64,000 nucleotides of DNA, taken from NCBI RefSeq assembly GCF_000177635.2, contig NC_014836.1, forward strand, positions 2,588,001-2,652,000. The letters run 5' to 3'. Numbering within the stretch: position 1 is the stretch's first letter; each line of letters starts with the position of its first letter. Origin of the DNA: Desulfurispirillum indicum S5. Its GTDB lineage: Bacteria > Chrysiogenota > Chrysiogenetes > Chrysiogenales > Chrysiogenaceae. Shown here piece after piece: positions 43,832-51,406 of the stretch. Below the pieces are notes generated by a model. The model worked only from the letters and a program-made list of their open reading frames with translations. It was not told where the DNA came from and did not search any database. A program made the translations under genes and the position numbers.

Positions 43832-43888
43832 CTTGAACAAGCAAATGCAGCCGACGCAAAATACGCGCGGCTGATTTGGGCGTTAGCT
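43832..43888 (+). other. Integron attC site 6, tandem copy of site 5
   Basis: The site repeats attC 5 base for base from aacaagcaaatg to the core GTTAGCT at 43882, exactly 77 bases later. The 77-bp unit contains nothing but the attC and about 25 bases, so it looks like an empty cassette or a tandem duplication. Confidence 0.85.
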
Positions 43889-43972
43889 GTCAAGATTGAC
43901 CTCCGTGTCTTGCAAGAGTAGTCATAAACCGACAAAAGTGATACTGTAGTGGCACTTTGAAGGAGGTAGCCC

Positions 43973-44230
43973 ATGAAAGTTGAGCTTGTAACCAATCTAA
44001 AGCGTCAAGCGACAAGAATTCTTGCTGATCTGCATGAGAGCAAGGAAGCGGTCCTGATCACAGAACACGGCCAGCCATCCGCTTACCTGGTCGATGTTCA
44101 GGATTACGAATTCATGCAGCGCAGGCTGGCGCTGCTGGAAGGATTGTCCAAGGGAGAAAGGGCCATTCTGGAGGGCAGAACGACCTCCCATGAAAAGGCC
44201 AAAGAGCGGATGCAAAAGTGGCTGAAATAG
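43973..44230 (+). CDS. Phd/YefM-family antitoxin, copy 1
   Basis: This 85-residue type II antitoxin has an N-terminal Phd/YefM DNA-binding fold (VTNLKRQATRILADLHESKE, VLITEHGQPSAYLVDVQDYE) and a charged C-terminal tail (EKAKERMQKWLK) that would wrap the toxin. AAGGAGG stands before the ATG. It overlaps the toxin gene by 13 bases. A second copy at 47331 differs by one residue near position 14 (Arg here, Lys there). Such proteins usually repress their own promoter together with the toxin. Confidence 0.9.
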   Translation: MKVELVTNLKRQATRILADLHESKEAVLITEHGQPSAYLVDVQDYEFMQRRLALLEGLSKGERAILEGRTTSHEKAKERMQKWLK

Positions 44231-44529
44231 TATGGACGGATCCCGCACTGGATCAACTGGAAGAAATCGCAGATTACATCGCGTTGGATAAGCCGGAAGC
44301 TGCCGCAGGGCTTGTTAAGAAAATATTTTCAACCGTGGATCGGCTTGGGCAGTTTCCGGATTCGGGACATGTCCCCCCCGAGATTCCAGGCTCGATATAT
44401 CGTGAAATTTCTGTCAGGCCATGTCGAATATTTTACCGTCAAGACAAGGGTGTGGTTTTCATTGTTCACGTCATGAGGGAAGAAATGTTGTTACGTAAAT
44501 TTCTTCTGGACGAGGAGTTGAACAGCTAA
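44218..44529 (+). CDS. RelE/ParE-family toxin, copy 1
   Basis: This 103-residue toxin of the RelE/ParE superfamily reads IVWTDPALDQLEEIADYIAL, then GLVKKIFSTVDRLGQFPDSG, REISVRPCRIFYRQDKGVVF and HVMREEMLLRKFLL. This is the compact fold that either cuts ribosome-bound mRNA or inhibits gyrase; sequence alone does not decide. It starts at GTG 44218 inside the antitoxin gene. Its stop (TAA) overlaps the left box of attC 7. The protein of copy 2 is identical. Confidence 0.9.
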   Translation: MAEIVWTDPALDQLEEIADYIALDKPEAAAGLVKKIFSTVDRLGQFPDSGHVPPEIPGSIYREISVRPCRIFYRQDKGVVFIVHVMREEMLLRKFLLDEELNS

Positions 44530-44582
44530 CCATCAATTGCACGTGACCAGCTACGCTGGCACGTGAATATGTGCGTTAGGTG
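44525..44582 (+). other. Integron attC site 7
   Basis: GCTAACCATCAATTGCACGT pairs with ACGTGAATATGTGCGTTAGG; the centre is CCAGC-tac-GCTGG. The CTAAC/GTTAG boxes and CACGTG arms match, with unpaired G and A on the left arm. Core GTTAGGT at 44575. Confidence 0.87.
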
Positions 44583-44621
44583 GCCAAGGATGACGCTTGT
44601 ACCAACATACACTGAGTTCGA

Positions 44622-44855
44622 ATGAGCGGAGACTCTTCGATCGATCGTTTGGAAGCGTTTCGCTCTCTTCATCGGGTACACAACACGGTACTCGGATTCG
44701 TCGCCTTGGTGGTTTTTGCCACCTTCATCGTGAATAACGTTGCGGCGGTCGACTTGCCCAGTCGCTGCCGAACTAAAGGACACCCCGAACTAAAGGACAC
44801 CCACTTTGCGCTGTGCGCCCCTTGCCTTCCTTGGCGGGCTTTGCAACCCCGGTGA
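44622..44855 (+). pseudogene. Small membrane-protein cassette gene cut by a RAYT hairpin, copy 1
   Basis: The first about 50 residues look real: MSGDSSIDRLEAFRSLHRVH, then a membrane helix VLGFVALVVFATFIVNNVAA. After SRCRTK the frame enters the RAYT half-hairpins (KGHP, ELKDTHF) and then the intergenic repeats. The start lies 47 bases after the attC 7 core. I take it as a cassette gene truncated by hairpin insertion. A parallel copy is at 47980. Confidence 0.55.
44771..44808. repeat. RAYT half-hairpin with 17-base tandem duplication
   Basis: aactaaaggacacccactttg (44789 on) is preceded by a second cgaactaaaggacaccc, period 17. The 3' arm is incomplete (TTTGCG instead of TTTGTCC). The matching copy at 48129 has only one unit. 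Confidence 0.7.
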
Positions 44856-45050
44856 GCGTAGCGAACGGGCGAGAGATTTGCTTCACTCTTCTGGATTCGC
44901 GTTTATTCGTGTTCATCCGTGGTTTCAGCTGGCTGTTACCCTCCATCGGAAAACACGGAAGGCACGGAAAAAGAGAGAAAGACATACCTCTCGCCAAGCT
45001 CGCAAAGGCACTAAGGAAAGGCAGGAGGATTAACTGCGGAGCGGATTGGG
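44810..45050. repeat. Mosaic intergenic repeat block
   Basis: Same modules as at 36520: ttcgtgttcatccgtgg, gaaaacacggaaggcacgg, and ctctcgccaagctcgcaaag with ggcaggagg. It follows the truncated cassette gene and runs up to the 327-bp repeat. Confidence 0.7.
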
Positions 45051-45054
45051 GTAC

Positions 45055-45264
45055 ATGAGCCGATCTGAACGCAGAGCGTTTAAACGAGCTGCTCCAGGAA
45101 TAAAATCACGCATCTGTCAATTCCATGGAGGTCAATGGTATTCCTGTAACATTTATTCTGATATCATACAGACTGAAGCAACTGGCGCGGCAATGCAACG
45201 CATCAGGAAGACGGTCTTTCCAATTGTGGATTTGACGGAAATACTGGCCCGGATAAAAGCCTGA
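45055..45264 (+). CDS. Unrecognised 69-residue ORF in the 327-bp repeat
   Basis: The frame reads MSRSERRAFKRAAPGIKSRI, then CQFHGGQWYSCNIYSD, and ends FPIVDLTEILARIKA. I know no family. In the other copy of the repeat (39593-39919) the same frame is broken by a stop near its start, and no strong ribosome site is visible. So it may be a genuine small gene of the element or a chance frame. Confidence 0.35.
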   Translation: MSRSERRAFKRAAPGIKSRICQFHGGQWYSCNIYSDIIQTEATGAAMQRIRKTVFPIVDLTEILARIKA

Positions 45265-45386
45265 CAGGAAAGCATATTTTCATGAAAGAGTTACAGGATG
45301 CACAGTCAGGCGGGCATTTTTATCCGTCATTTTGTACGGTTTTTGAGAAAGTGCATAGCGTCACTTTTGACGCCTAAATATAGTTA
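45060..45386 (+). repeat. 327-bp repeat, copy 2, ending at GTTAAGT
   Basis: Matches copy 1 at 39593-39919 with the same length and scattered base changes. Homology ends at the GTTA of the core, after which a different cassette gene follows. A GCGTCA/TGACGC hairpin stands just before cctaaatatagtta. Confidence 0.7.
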
Positions 45387-45405
45387 AGTACACAAGGAGA
45401 AATCG

Positions 45406-46230
45406 ATGAGAATCCTAATTTTATTGGTAGCCGCTATTACTTTGGCTGGGTGTGCTCAAAGTGGATACAAGCAATTCTATAATCCATACGTAGATGCTAG
45501 AACACTGCCTGATGTGGAGCTTATATCAGAAAGTGAAGAGCCACAGGTTTTTGGCACCGATAATTTTGACCGAGATATTCTCATTCTCCGTTCAAAGAAG
45601 TACATACCTGTAGGCTACTCTTCTTTTAATGGTGGTTACGAAGATACGAAAAACGCAGCGGCACAGGCCAAGAGAGTTGGTGCAACTATTGTGCTTGTAA
45701 GCTCTCAATACACAAACACCCAAACAACAACTTCAACATTATTATTACCCGACAATAAGACCACATATCATTCGGGTTCAGTCTACGGCAATACCTCATA
45801 TAACAGTGCCAATAGTGGCTACCTGGGCAATAGCACTACGACAGGCACATACAGCGGCACATCTACGACTTATGGCACTAAGGCTGTTCCAATAACTTCG
45901 CATCAGCGTCGCTATGATCAAAGCGCAGTATATTTTGTTAAGTCAAACCAAAAGTATAAGTTTGGGGTGCAGTTTAACGATCTAACTCCAGCACAAAGAA
46001 CCCAGTACGAACGAAATACTGGCGTTCTTATAAATGTCGTTATAGAAGATAGTCCGGCTTTTTACTCCAATGTTCTTGCAGGTGATGTACTTGTTGCTGT
46101 AGATGGCGCAACAGTCAAGAATACGAATCACGCTATGCAGTTAATGGGAAGTGTCCCGCCCTCTCAAGAACATTCGGTTTTAAAAGTAATTCGAAATGGC
46201 CAAGAAAAAGACATTCAGGTTCAGTTCTAA
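45406..46230 (+). CDS. Cassette-borne lipoprotein with C-terminal PDZ-like domain
   Basis: This 274-residue protein starts with a lipoprotein signal ending in LAGC (Cys16). The middle is rich in Ser, Thr, Tyr and Gly (NTQTTTSTLLLPDNKTTYHS, SGYLGNSTTTGTYSGTS), and the last 90 residues resemble a PDZ domain (GVLINVVIEDSPAFYSNVLA, GDVLVAVDGATV). It would sit in the cell envelope; its role is unknown. It starts 23 bases after the GTTAAGT core and ends just before attC 8, so it is a complete cassette. Confidence 0.75.
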   Translation: MRILILLVAAITLAGCAQSGYKQFYNPYVDARTLPDVELISESEEPQVFGTDNFDRDILILRSKKYIPVGYSSFNGGYEDTKNAAAQAKRVGATIVLVSSQYTNTQTTTSTLLLPDNKTTYHSGSVYGNTSYNSANSGYLGNSTTTGTYSGTSTTYGTKAVPITSHQRRYDQSAVYFVKSNQKYKFGVQFNDLTPAQRTQYERNTGVLINVVIEDSPAFYSNVLAGDVLVAVDGATVKNTNHAMQLMGSVPPSQEHSVLKVIRNGQEKDIQVQF

Positions 46231-46235
46231 AGTGT

Positions 46236-46296
46236 ACTTAACAAGCGCGTCAATTAGGACGCTCGCAAGCTCGCGCCTATTACGCGGGCGTTATGT
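46236..46296 (+). other. Integron attC site 8
   Basis: CTTAACAAGCGCGTCAATTA pairs with TATTACGCGGGCGTTATG, centre GACGCTCGC-aa-GCTCGCGCC. The boxes TTAAC and GTTATG and the arms GCGCGT-AAT/ATTACGCGG match, with unpaired bases on the left arm only. Core at 46290. Confidence 0.87.
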
Positions 46297-46317
46297 GTGG
46301 AAGCGAAGTGTCTGCCA

Positions 46318-47073
46318 ATGAATAGAAAGCAGTTTATCGAATCCCTGGGCGCTACCTGTCGGAATTGGACGTGGAGCTGGTCGTTCGTTAACGAAAAGAA
46401 AAAGGTGGTCATCTTTGGCGCTTGGGACAGGAACACCGATGGCAACACGTCCCTAATCCTCAGTGAAGACTGGGAGGTTGGCCGTAAAGGACGGAAGCAG
46501 CCGGCATATGAACAGGCCAGAGAACACATAAGACTCGTCGAAGAGGAAGGTTATAAGTTGATGACCTTCCCGATGAAGTACTCGGACGCGAACAAGGGTG
46601 AGGATGGCACCGGCCCAGCCAAGATCGAAGGATTCGAGCCGAAACTTACAGAAAAGTCTCTCAAGAAGGTTGCTGGGAAGTGGTACGCGTCCGATGGCCT
46701 GTTGGGAAGCCTTCTTCCCGAAGAGGTCGAGTCGCCTGAGCAGTTCATCGAAGGAGCGTCGAAGGTCATTGCCGTTAACACCTACGAGCGGAACGCCGAG
46801 GCGCGAGCCAAATGCATAAAGCATCACGGCTATGAGTGTGCCGTATGCAAGTTCGACTTTGCGGCGTTCTACGGTTCAATCGGGGAAAAGTACATTCATG
46901 TCCATCATGTGGTCCCGCTCTCGGAGATCGGGCGAGAGTACATTCTGAATCCAATCAAAGACCTCGTTCCGATCTGCCCTAACTGCCATGCCATCATCCA
47001 TCGCACGCGGCCGGCTATAGACGTGGAGCAGTTAAGGAGGCATTTGGAGGAGAGAAATGGCAAAGACACATAA
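46318..47073 (+). CDS. HNH endonuclease cassette gene, probable modification-dependent restriction
   Basis: This 251-residue protein has a C-terminal HNH nuclease: CAVC (174-177), HVHHVVPLSEIG (catalytic His pair 196-197), NPIKDLVPICPNCH with the Asn and second Cys pair (220, 223). This resembles the McrA-type restriction nucleases. The N-terminal half (NWTWSWSFVNEKKKVVIFGA to KVAGKWYASD) resembles the methyl-cytosine-sensing regions found with such HNH domains, which would fit a type IV enzyme; that part is inference. The TAA stop overlaps the left box of attC 9. Confidence 0.8.
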   Translation: MNRKQFIESLGATCRNWTWSWSFVNEKKKVVIFGAWDRNTDGNTSLILSEDWEVGRKGRKQPAYEQAREHIRLVEEEGYKLMTFPMKYSDANKGEDGTGPAKIEGFEPKLTEKSLKKVAGKWYASDGLLGSLLPEEVESPEQFIEGASKVIAVNTYERNAEARAKCIKHHGYECAVCKFDFAAFYGSIGEKYIHVHHVVPLSEIGREYILNPIKDLVPICPNCHAIIHRTRPAIDVEQLRRHLEERNGKDT

Positions 47074-47246
47074 CCAGTCGCTCCATCGGACGCCAAAAAG
47101 GCTAGCGCCTTTTCGGCGCCGCTGAGCTTCGCGAGTTGCTGAACGCTCTGTCCTCGGCGCGCAGCGGCTTCGCCCCACTTCCTTCGCACCGCGCTAAAAG
47201 CGCGGGCTCGGTGCGGGGGTGTCGCTCAACTCGCGCCCCGTTAGCT
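47069..47246 (+). other. Integron attC site 9, long form
   Basis: The left box CATAAC overlaps the HNH stop, and the right core GTTAGCT lies at 47240. The inner stem GGACGCCAAAAAGGC pairs with GCCTTTTCGGCGCC with one unpaired base. A second stem (GCGAGTTG/CAACTCGC) and a CGCACCG/CGGTGCG hairpin fill the rest. The length of 178 bases is long but within attC practice. Confidence 0.7.
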
Positions 47247-47330
47247 GTCAAGATTGACCTCCGTGTCTTGCAAGAGTAGTCATAAACCGACAAAAGTGAT
47301 ACTGTAGTGGCACTTTGAAGGAGGTAGCCC

Positions 47331-47588
47331 ATGAAAGTTGAGCTTGTAACCAATCTAAAGCGTCAAGCGACAAAAATTCTTGCTGATCTGCATGAGAGCA
47401 AGGAAGCGGTCCTGATCACAGAACACGGCCAGCCATCCGCTTACCTGGTCGATGTTCAGGATTACGAATTCATGCAGCGCAGGCTGGCGCTGCTGGAAGG
47501 ATTGTCCAAGGGAGAAAGGGCCATTCTGGAGGGCAGAACGACCTCCCATGAAAAGGCCAAAGAGCGGATGCAAAAGTGGCTGAAATAG
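47331..47588 (+). CDS. Phd/YefM-family antitoxin, copy 2
   Basis: An 85-residue antitoxin identical to copy 1 at 43973 except Lys for Arg near residue 14. The same upstream leader, ribosome site and 13-base overlap with the toxin are present. The cassette starts at the GTTAGCT core of attC 9. Two active copies 3.36 kb apart would share regulation and stabilise the intervening segment. Confidence 0.9.
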   Translation: MKVELVTNLKRQATKILADLHESKEAVLITEHGQPSAYLVDVQDYEFMQRRLALLEGLSKGERAILEGRTTSHEKAKERMQKWLK

Positions 47589-47887
47589 TATGGACGGATC
47601 CCGCACTGGATCAACTGGAAGAAATCGCAGATTACATCGCGTTGGATAAGCCGGAAGCTGCCGCAGGGCTTGTTAAGAAAATATTTTCAACCGTGGATCG
47701 GCTTGGGCAGTTTCCGGATTCGGGACATGTCCCCCCCGAGATTCCAGGCTCGATATATCGTGAAATTTCTGTCAGGCCATGTCGAATATTTTACCGTCAA
47801 GACAAGGGTGTGGTTTTCATTGTTCACGTCATGAGGGAAGAAATGTTGTTACGTAAATTTCTTCTGGACGAGGAGTTGAACAGCTAA
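47576..47887 (+). CDS. RelE/ParE-family toxin, copy 2
   Basis: A 103-residue protein identical to copy 1 at 44218, starting at GTG inside the antitoxin gene and ending in the left box of attC 10. Identity at protein level, and nearly at base level, shows the duplication is recent. Confidence 0.9.
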   Translation: MAEIVWTDPALDQLEEIADYIALDKPEAAAGLVKKIFSTVDRLGQFPDSGHVPPEIPGSIYREISVRPCRIFYRQDKGVVFIVHVMREEMLLRKFLLDEELNS

Positions 47888-47940
47888 CCATCAATTGCAC
47901 GTGACCAGCTACGCTGGCACGTGAATATGGGCGTTAGGTG
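47883..47940 (+). other. Integron attC site 10
   Basis: Same structure as attC 7 with one change near the right box (tatgggcg here, tatgtgcg there). Core GTTAGGT at 47933. Confidence 0.87.
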
Positions 47941-47979
47941 GCCAAGGATGACGCTTGTACCAACATACACTGAGTTCGA

Positions 47980-48276
47980 ATGAGCGGAGACTCTTCGATC
48001 GATCGTTTGGAAGCGTTTCGCTCTCTTCATCGGGTACACAACACGGTACTCGGATTCGTCGCCTTGGTGGTTTTTGCCACCTTCATCGTGAATAACGTTG
48101 CGGCGGTCGACTTGCCCAGTCGCTGCCGAACTAAAGGACACCCACTTTGCGCTGTGCGCCCCTTGCCTTCCTTGGCGGGCTTTGCGACCCCGGTGAGCGT
48201 AGCAAACGGGCGAGAGAATTGCTTCACTCTTCTGGATTTGCGTATATTCGCGTATATTCGTGTCCATTCGCGGTAA
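47980..48276 (+). pseudogene. Small membrane-protein cassette gene cut by a RAYT hairpin, copy 2
   Basis: Identical to the copy at 44622 over the first about 50 codons, including the membrane helix. It then runs into a single RAYT half-hairpin and the repeats. The single hairpin unit here, against the double one in copy 1, shows change since duplication. Confidence 0.5.
48129..48149. repeat. RAYT half-hairpin, single unit
   Basis: aactaaaggacacccactttg without the full 3' arm, at the same place in the duplicated segment as 44789. Confidence 0.7.
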
Positions 48277-49020
48277 ATCCGGCTGCTCCTCCCAACTGCC
48301 TTTCCTTGGTGCCTTTGCGAGCTTGGCGTGAGAAGTTGCCTTTTGCAGGCTGCTGAAAAACCCTCATCTGCGGTGTTGCCTGCGTAGCTTGAGGTATTTC
48401 TGCAAGCTGTTTGGTATTTGCCGCTATCTGCGTTCATCTGCGAAATCTGCGGACAATATGCCTTTCTTCTTCTGCAGTTACGTTTTTTGCCTCGTTGTCT
48501 TTGCGCATCTGTGTTTATCCGTGCCCATCCGTGGTTACAAGTCGCTTCTCTCCCATATTCGCGTTAATTCGTGTCCATTCGCGGTAAATCCGGCTGCTCC
48601 TCCCTCCCCACTGCCTTTCCTTGGTGCCTTTGCGAACTTGGCGTGAGGAATTGCCTTTTGCAGGCTGCTGAAAAGCCTTCATCTGCGGTGTTGCCTGCGT
48701 AGCTTGAGGTATTTCTGCAAGCTGTTTGGTATTTGCCGCTATCTGCGTTCATCTGCGAAATCTGCGGACAATATGCCTTTCTTCTTCTGCAGTTACGTTT
48801 TTTGCCTCGTTGTCTTTGCGCATCTGTGTTTATCCGTGCCCATCCGTGGTTACAAGTCGCTTCTCTCCCATATTCGCGTTAATTCGTGTCCATTCGCGGT
48901 AAATCCGGCTGCTCCTCCCTCCCCACTGCCTTTCCTTGGTGCCTTTGCGAACTTGGCGTGAGGAATTGCCTTTCTCTCTCTCAAAATTCGCGTCTATTGG
49001 TGTCCATTCGCGGTAAATTC
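48240..49020. repeat. Intergenic repeat array with 315-bp tandem units
   Basis: The block repeats with a period near 315 bases: ttgccttttgcaggctgctg occurs at 48337 and 48652, and atctgcggacaatatgcc at 48445 and 48760. A partial third unit ends near 48970. The words are the reverse complements of the modules at 36520 (attcgtgtccattcgcgg, cctttccttggtgcctttgc). No gene is supported here. Confidence 0.8.
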
Positions 49021-49033
49021 CCTCTTTCCACAG

Positions 49034-49077
49034 ACAAAAAAAACGGCCTGCTGACGTTCCAGCAAAGCCGCTTTTCC
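49034..49077 (-). terminator. Terminator of the PepSY-type gene
   Basis: On the minus strand a GC-rich stem (GCGGC..GCTG / CAGC..GCCG) is followed by eight T, directly after the stop of the gene at 49084. Confidence 0.8.
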
Positions 49078-49083
49078 AGAAAC

Positions 49084-50649
49084 CTATTCCTCTGTCTGTG
49101 CGCTTTCCATGCGCTTTTTCTGCTTTGCCTTCCGGCGGCGATACCACCAGTCGTACAGGCCACTGAGCCCGATGATCAGCAGCAGTATGCCTCCGATGGG
49201 AACCACCAGCATGTAGCTTGTGCCCAGCCACTTTTCAAAGATACGCCCGTTATGGAACTCGAAGAGGTAGTGCCACAGGGAGAGGGGGGTGTTGCGGGCT
49301 ATCTCGCGGGGCATGGCGGGTGGAATATCGGCACGCTGGGCGCTGAGGGGCAGCATGCCGTCGTGGTAGTCCAGGCGGAAGCGGGGATACCCTTCCTGCA
49401 GGATCACGCCACTGACCAGGTCGTTGCTCATGAAGGGGTTGCCGCCACGCAGCCCGGGCCTTGGCAGGCGCCAGACTCGCTGCGAGAGTTCCTCCCACAC
49501 GAAGAGGCCGGAAAATGAGCCGACCAGGAAGAGTCCCGGCTCCATCTCTTCCAGCACGGTCGCTCCCATGCCATGGATGGAAATCGGCACTGAGGCGGGA
49601 CGAAAGGGCGCGGAAAAATCAGCTGGCCCACGCCAGAAGCCGCTTTCCGTGGCCAGCAGAATGCTGTTGTCCCAGGTGGAGTAAAGGGCGCGCTGTATCT
49701 TGCCGCCCAGGCCGTGGGAGCGTTCGGAAAAGCTCAGCAGGGGGTGCTCCCGTTCCATGGAATAGGGGGCAATGGCAATGAGCAGGGGCGGACGCAGGAG
49801 GGCGCCACTGATGGCCAGCACGGCCAGGAAGGCCACGGCGTATACGCCCACTTTCAGGTGGTAGCGCCAGTTGAAGCGGAAGAAGGTGCCGGGGTTTCTG
49901 CGCCAGCGGGCAAACCAGCGGTTGCGGCGCGGCACATACCAGATCACCAGGCAGCTGATGCTCAGGAATACCAGGGCCAGTCCGACCACATCCACCAGCA
50001 GTTTGCCGGGCAGGCCGATGATGGTGCCGTTGTGGATGTCGTGCAGTATCCGGAACAGGGGAACCCGTCCACGGAAGTTTTCATCGGCGACGGTCAGCTC
50101 CACGGGTCGGAAAGAGAGTTCATCGGCCTCTGCCACAAACACCTGACGGGCGGTGAAGGCGACGATCTGCTGGCCAGCCCGTACCACGTCCACCACGTGG
50201 GGGGAGCGGCCAGCTCCTGGCAGTTCCAGCTGTCGCCAGGACTGCTGCGAGCGATCAAAGGCATAGAGTCCGCCACGGGTTGCCGCCAGCAGGCCGCCAT
50301 CCAGGGGCAGCAGGGCCGAGGTGTCCCGTTCGTACAGTGCACGGGGAAAACCCTGTTCCAGTGCGGTGAACACGCCGTCGTCACCGCGCAGCACTCCGGC
50401 TTTGCCCGCCACAAACCAGGTGTCGTCGGAGTCAATAAATCCCTGGCGCACCAGCATGCGGTTCCAGTTCTGGTACTCATAGTTGACAGGGGTCAGGTTC
50501 CACGAAACGGACATGGAGCGAATCCAGCCGGGATTGTTCAGCAGAAGGCCGCTGGCTCCCATGGCCAGAAAATACAAACACAGGACGAGTCCGAGATACT
50601 TATGAATAGGTTTTGAAATACGAAAGAAAAAACGGTACAATGTGTTCAA
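49084..50649 (-). CDS. PepSY-associated membrane protein (PiuB-like)
   Basis: This 521-residue inner-membrane protein has helices at the N-terminus (YLGLVLCLYFLAMGASGLLL), two in the middle (VDVVGLALVFLSISCLVIWY; VGVYAVAFLAVLAISGALL) and one near the end (LVVPIGGILLLIIGLSGLYDWWY). HDIHNGT and FHNGRIF are the His motifs of the PepSY-TM (iron-regulated PiuB-like) group. Large periplasmic loops with repeated strand patterns lie between. A role in iron or siderophore handling, or electron transfer across the membrane, is inferred from the family. Confidence 0.8.
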   Translation of the reverse strand: MNTLYRFFFRISKPIHKYLGLVLCLYFLAMGASGLLLNNPGWIRSMSVSWNLTPVNYEYQNWNRMLVRQGFIDSDDTWFVAGKAGVLRGDDGVFTALEQGFPRALYERDTSALLPLDGGLLAATRGGLYAFDRSQQSWRQLELPGAGRSPHVVDVVRAGQQIVAFTARQVFVAEADELSFRPVELTVADENFRGRVPLFRILHDIHNGTIIGLPGKLLVDVVGLALVFLSISCLVIWYVPRRNRWFARWRRNPGTFFRFNWRYHLKVGVYAVAFLAVLAISGALLRPPLLIAIAPYSMEREHPLLSFSERSHGLGGKIQRALYSTWDNSILLATESGFWRGPADFSAPFRPASVPISIHGMGATVLEEMEPGLFLVGSFSGLFVWEELSQRVWRLPRPGLRGGNPFMSNDLVSGVILQEGYPRFRLDYHDGMLPLSAQRADIPPAMPREIARNTPLSLWHYLFEFHNGRIFEKWLGTSYMLVVPIGGILLLIIGLSGLYDWWYRRRKAKQKKRMESAQTEE

Positions 50650-50802
50650 AACAGCGTTCTCCTGTAGGAATGGGACATATTGAACTTCTCAGCACACACT
50701 CCCTGTGCATACCACAGCAGGCGCAGCGGAAAAATTGACCAGGGTCAATTTTTCCCGCACGGGTGACACCTATACTGCACCTATCAACAAAGGGGAAACC
50801 AC

Positions 50803-51279
50803 ATGTTTGACAATAACCGCCGCAAACATATTATCGCCACCACTGTGATATTCGGCATTCTCCTGCTGGCACTGGCTTTCTATTCCGCCAGCTTCTCCTC
50901 ATGGAGTGACGAGGACAAAAGCAACATCATCCATTTCCTGAACTCCCTGGAGGCCAACGGGCAGGCGCATATGCTGATGACCTCCCGCACCAGCGCCCGT
51001 GGCGAGCTGTCTCCCACGGAGATTGAACAGGTCCTTGCCCTGCGGGAACGGGCCCTGGAGCAGGCCCTGCTGGTTGAAGACCGTGTTCTGGAGAAAGCCC
51101 ACCGTGACCTGCCCCACCACTTCCGCCAGGACTATCAGCGCGGTCTGGAGGCGTCCATTCGCAACCTCAAAGGCGTCCGCAGTGGCAGCGCGCAGATCCA
51201 GGAGTCTCACCAGCTGGAAAGCTGGAACCACTGGATCAGCATCAACAAGCACGAAGTGCGCATACCACGGGTGCGCTGA
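50803..51279 (+). CDS. Hypothetical single-span membrane protein, 158 residues
   Basis: I recognise no family. A basic start (MFDNNRRKH) is followed by one membrane helix (IIATTVIFGILLLALAFYSA). The rest is helical and charged (ELSPTEIEQVLALRERALEQ), probably a periplasmic coiled-coil segment. An AAAGGGGAA ribosome site stands before the ATG. It is divergent from the PepSY-type gene and upstream of a small PilZ protein. Confidence 0.6.
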   Translation: MFDNNRRKHIIATTVIFGILLLALAFYSASFSSWSDEDKSNIIHFLNSLEANGQAHMLMTSRTSARGELSPTEIEQVLALRERALEQALLVEDRVLEKAHRDLPHHFRQDYQRGLEASIRNLKGVRSGSAQIQESHQLESWNHWISINKHEVRIPRVR

Positions 51280-51406
51280 ACCCGCCGCCCACAAGCCCGG
51301 AAATACACCACAGCTGAAAATACTCACACAGAACATCCCGGCACCAGGGGAGTGCAGCGTACTTCCCCGCAGATGGATGTTTTCAGGTGCCATGCAAGGA
51401 GCCCCC

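Noticed and set aside
44526-44783. Minus-strand frames across the cassette attC and RAYT hairpins
   Set aside because: They consist of translated attC and hairpin sequence repeated at 47884 and lack any start signal.
48240-49020. Direct repeats as a CRISPR array
   Set aside because: The units are about 315 bases, are not short repeats with unique spacers, and no cas genes are present.
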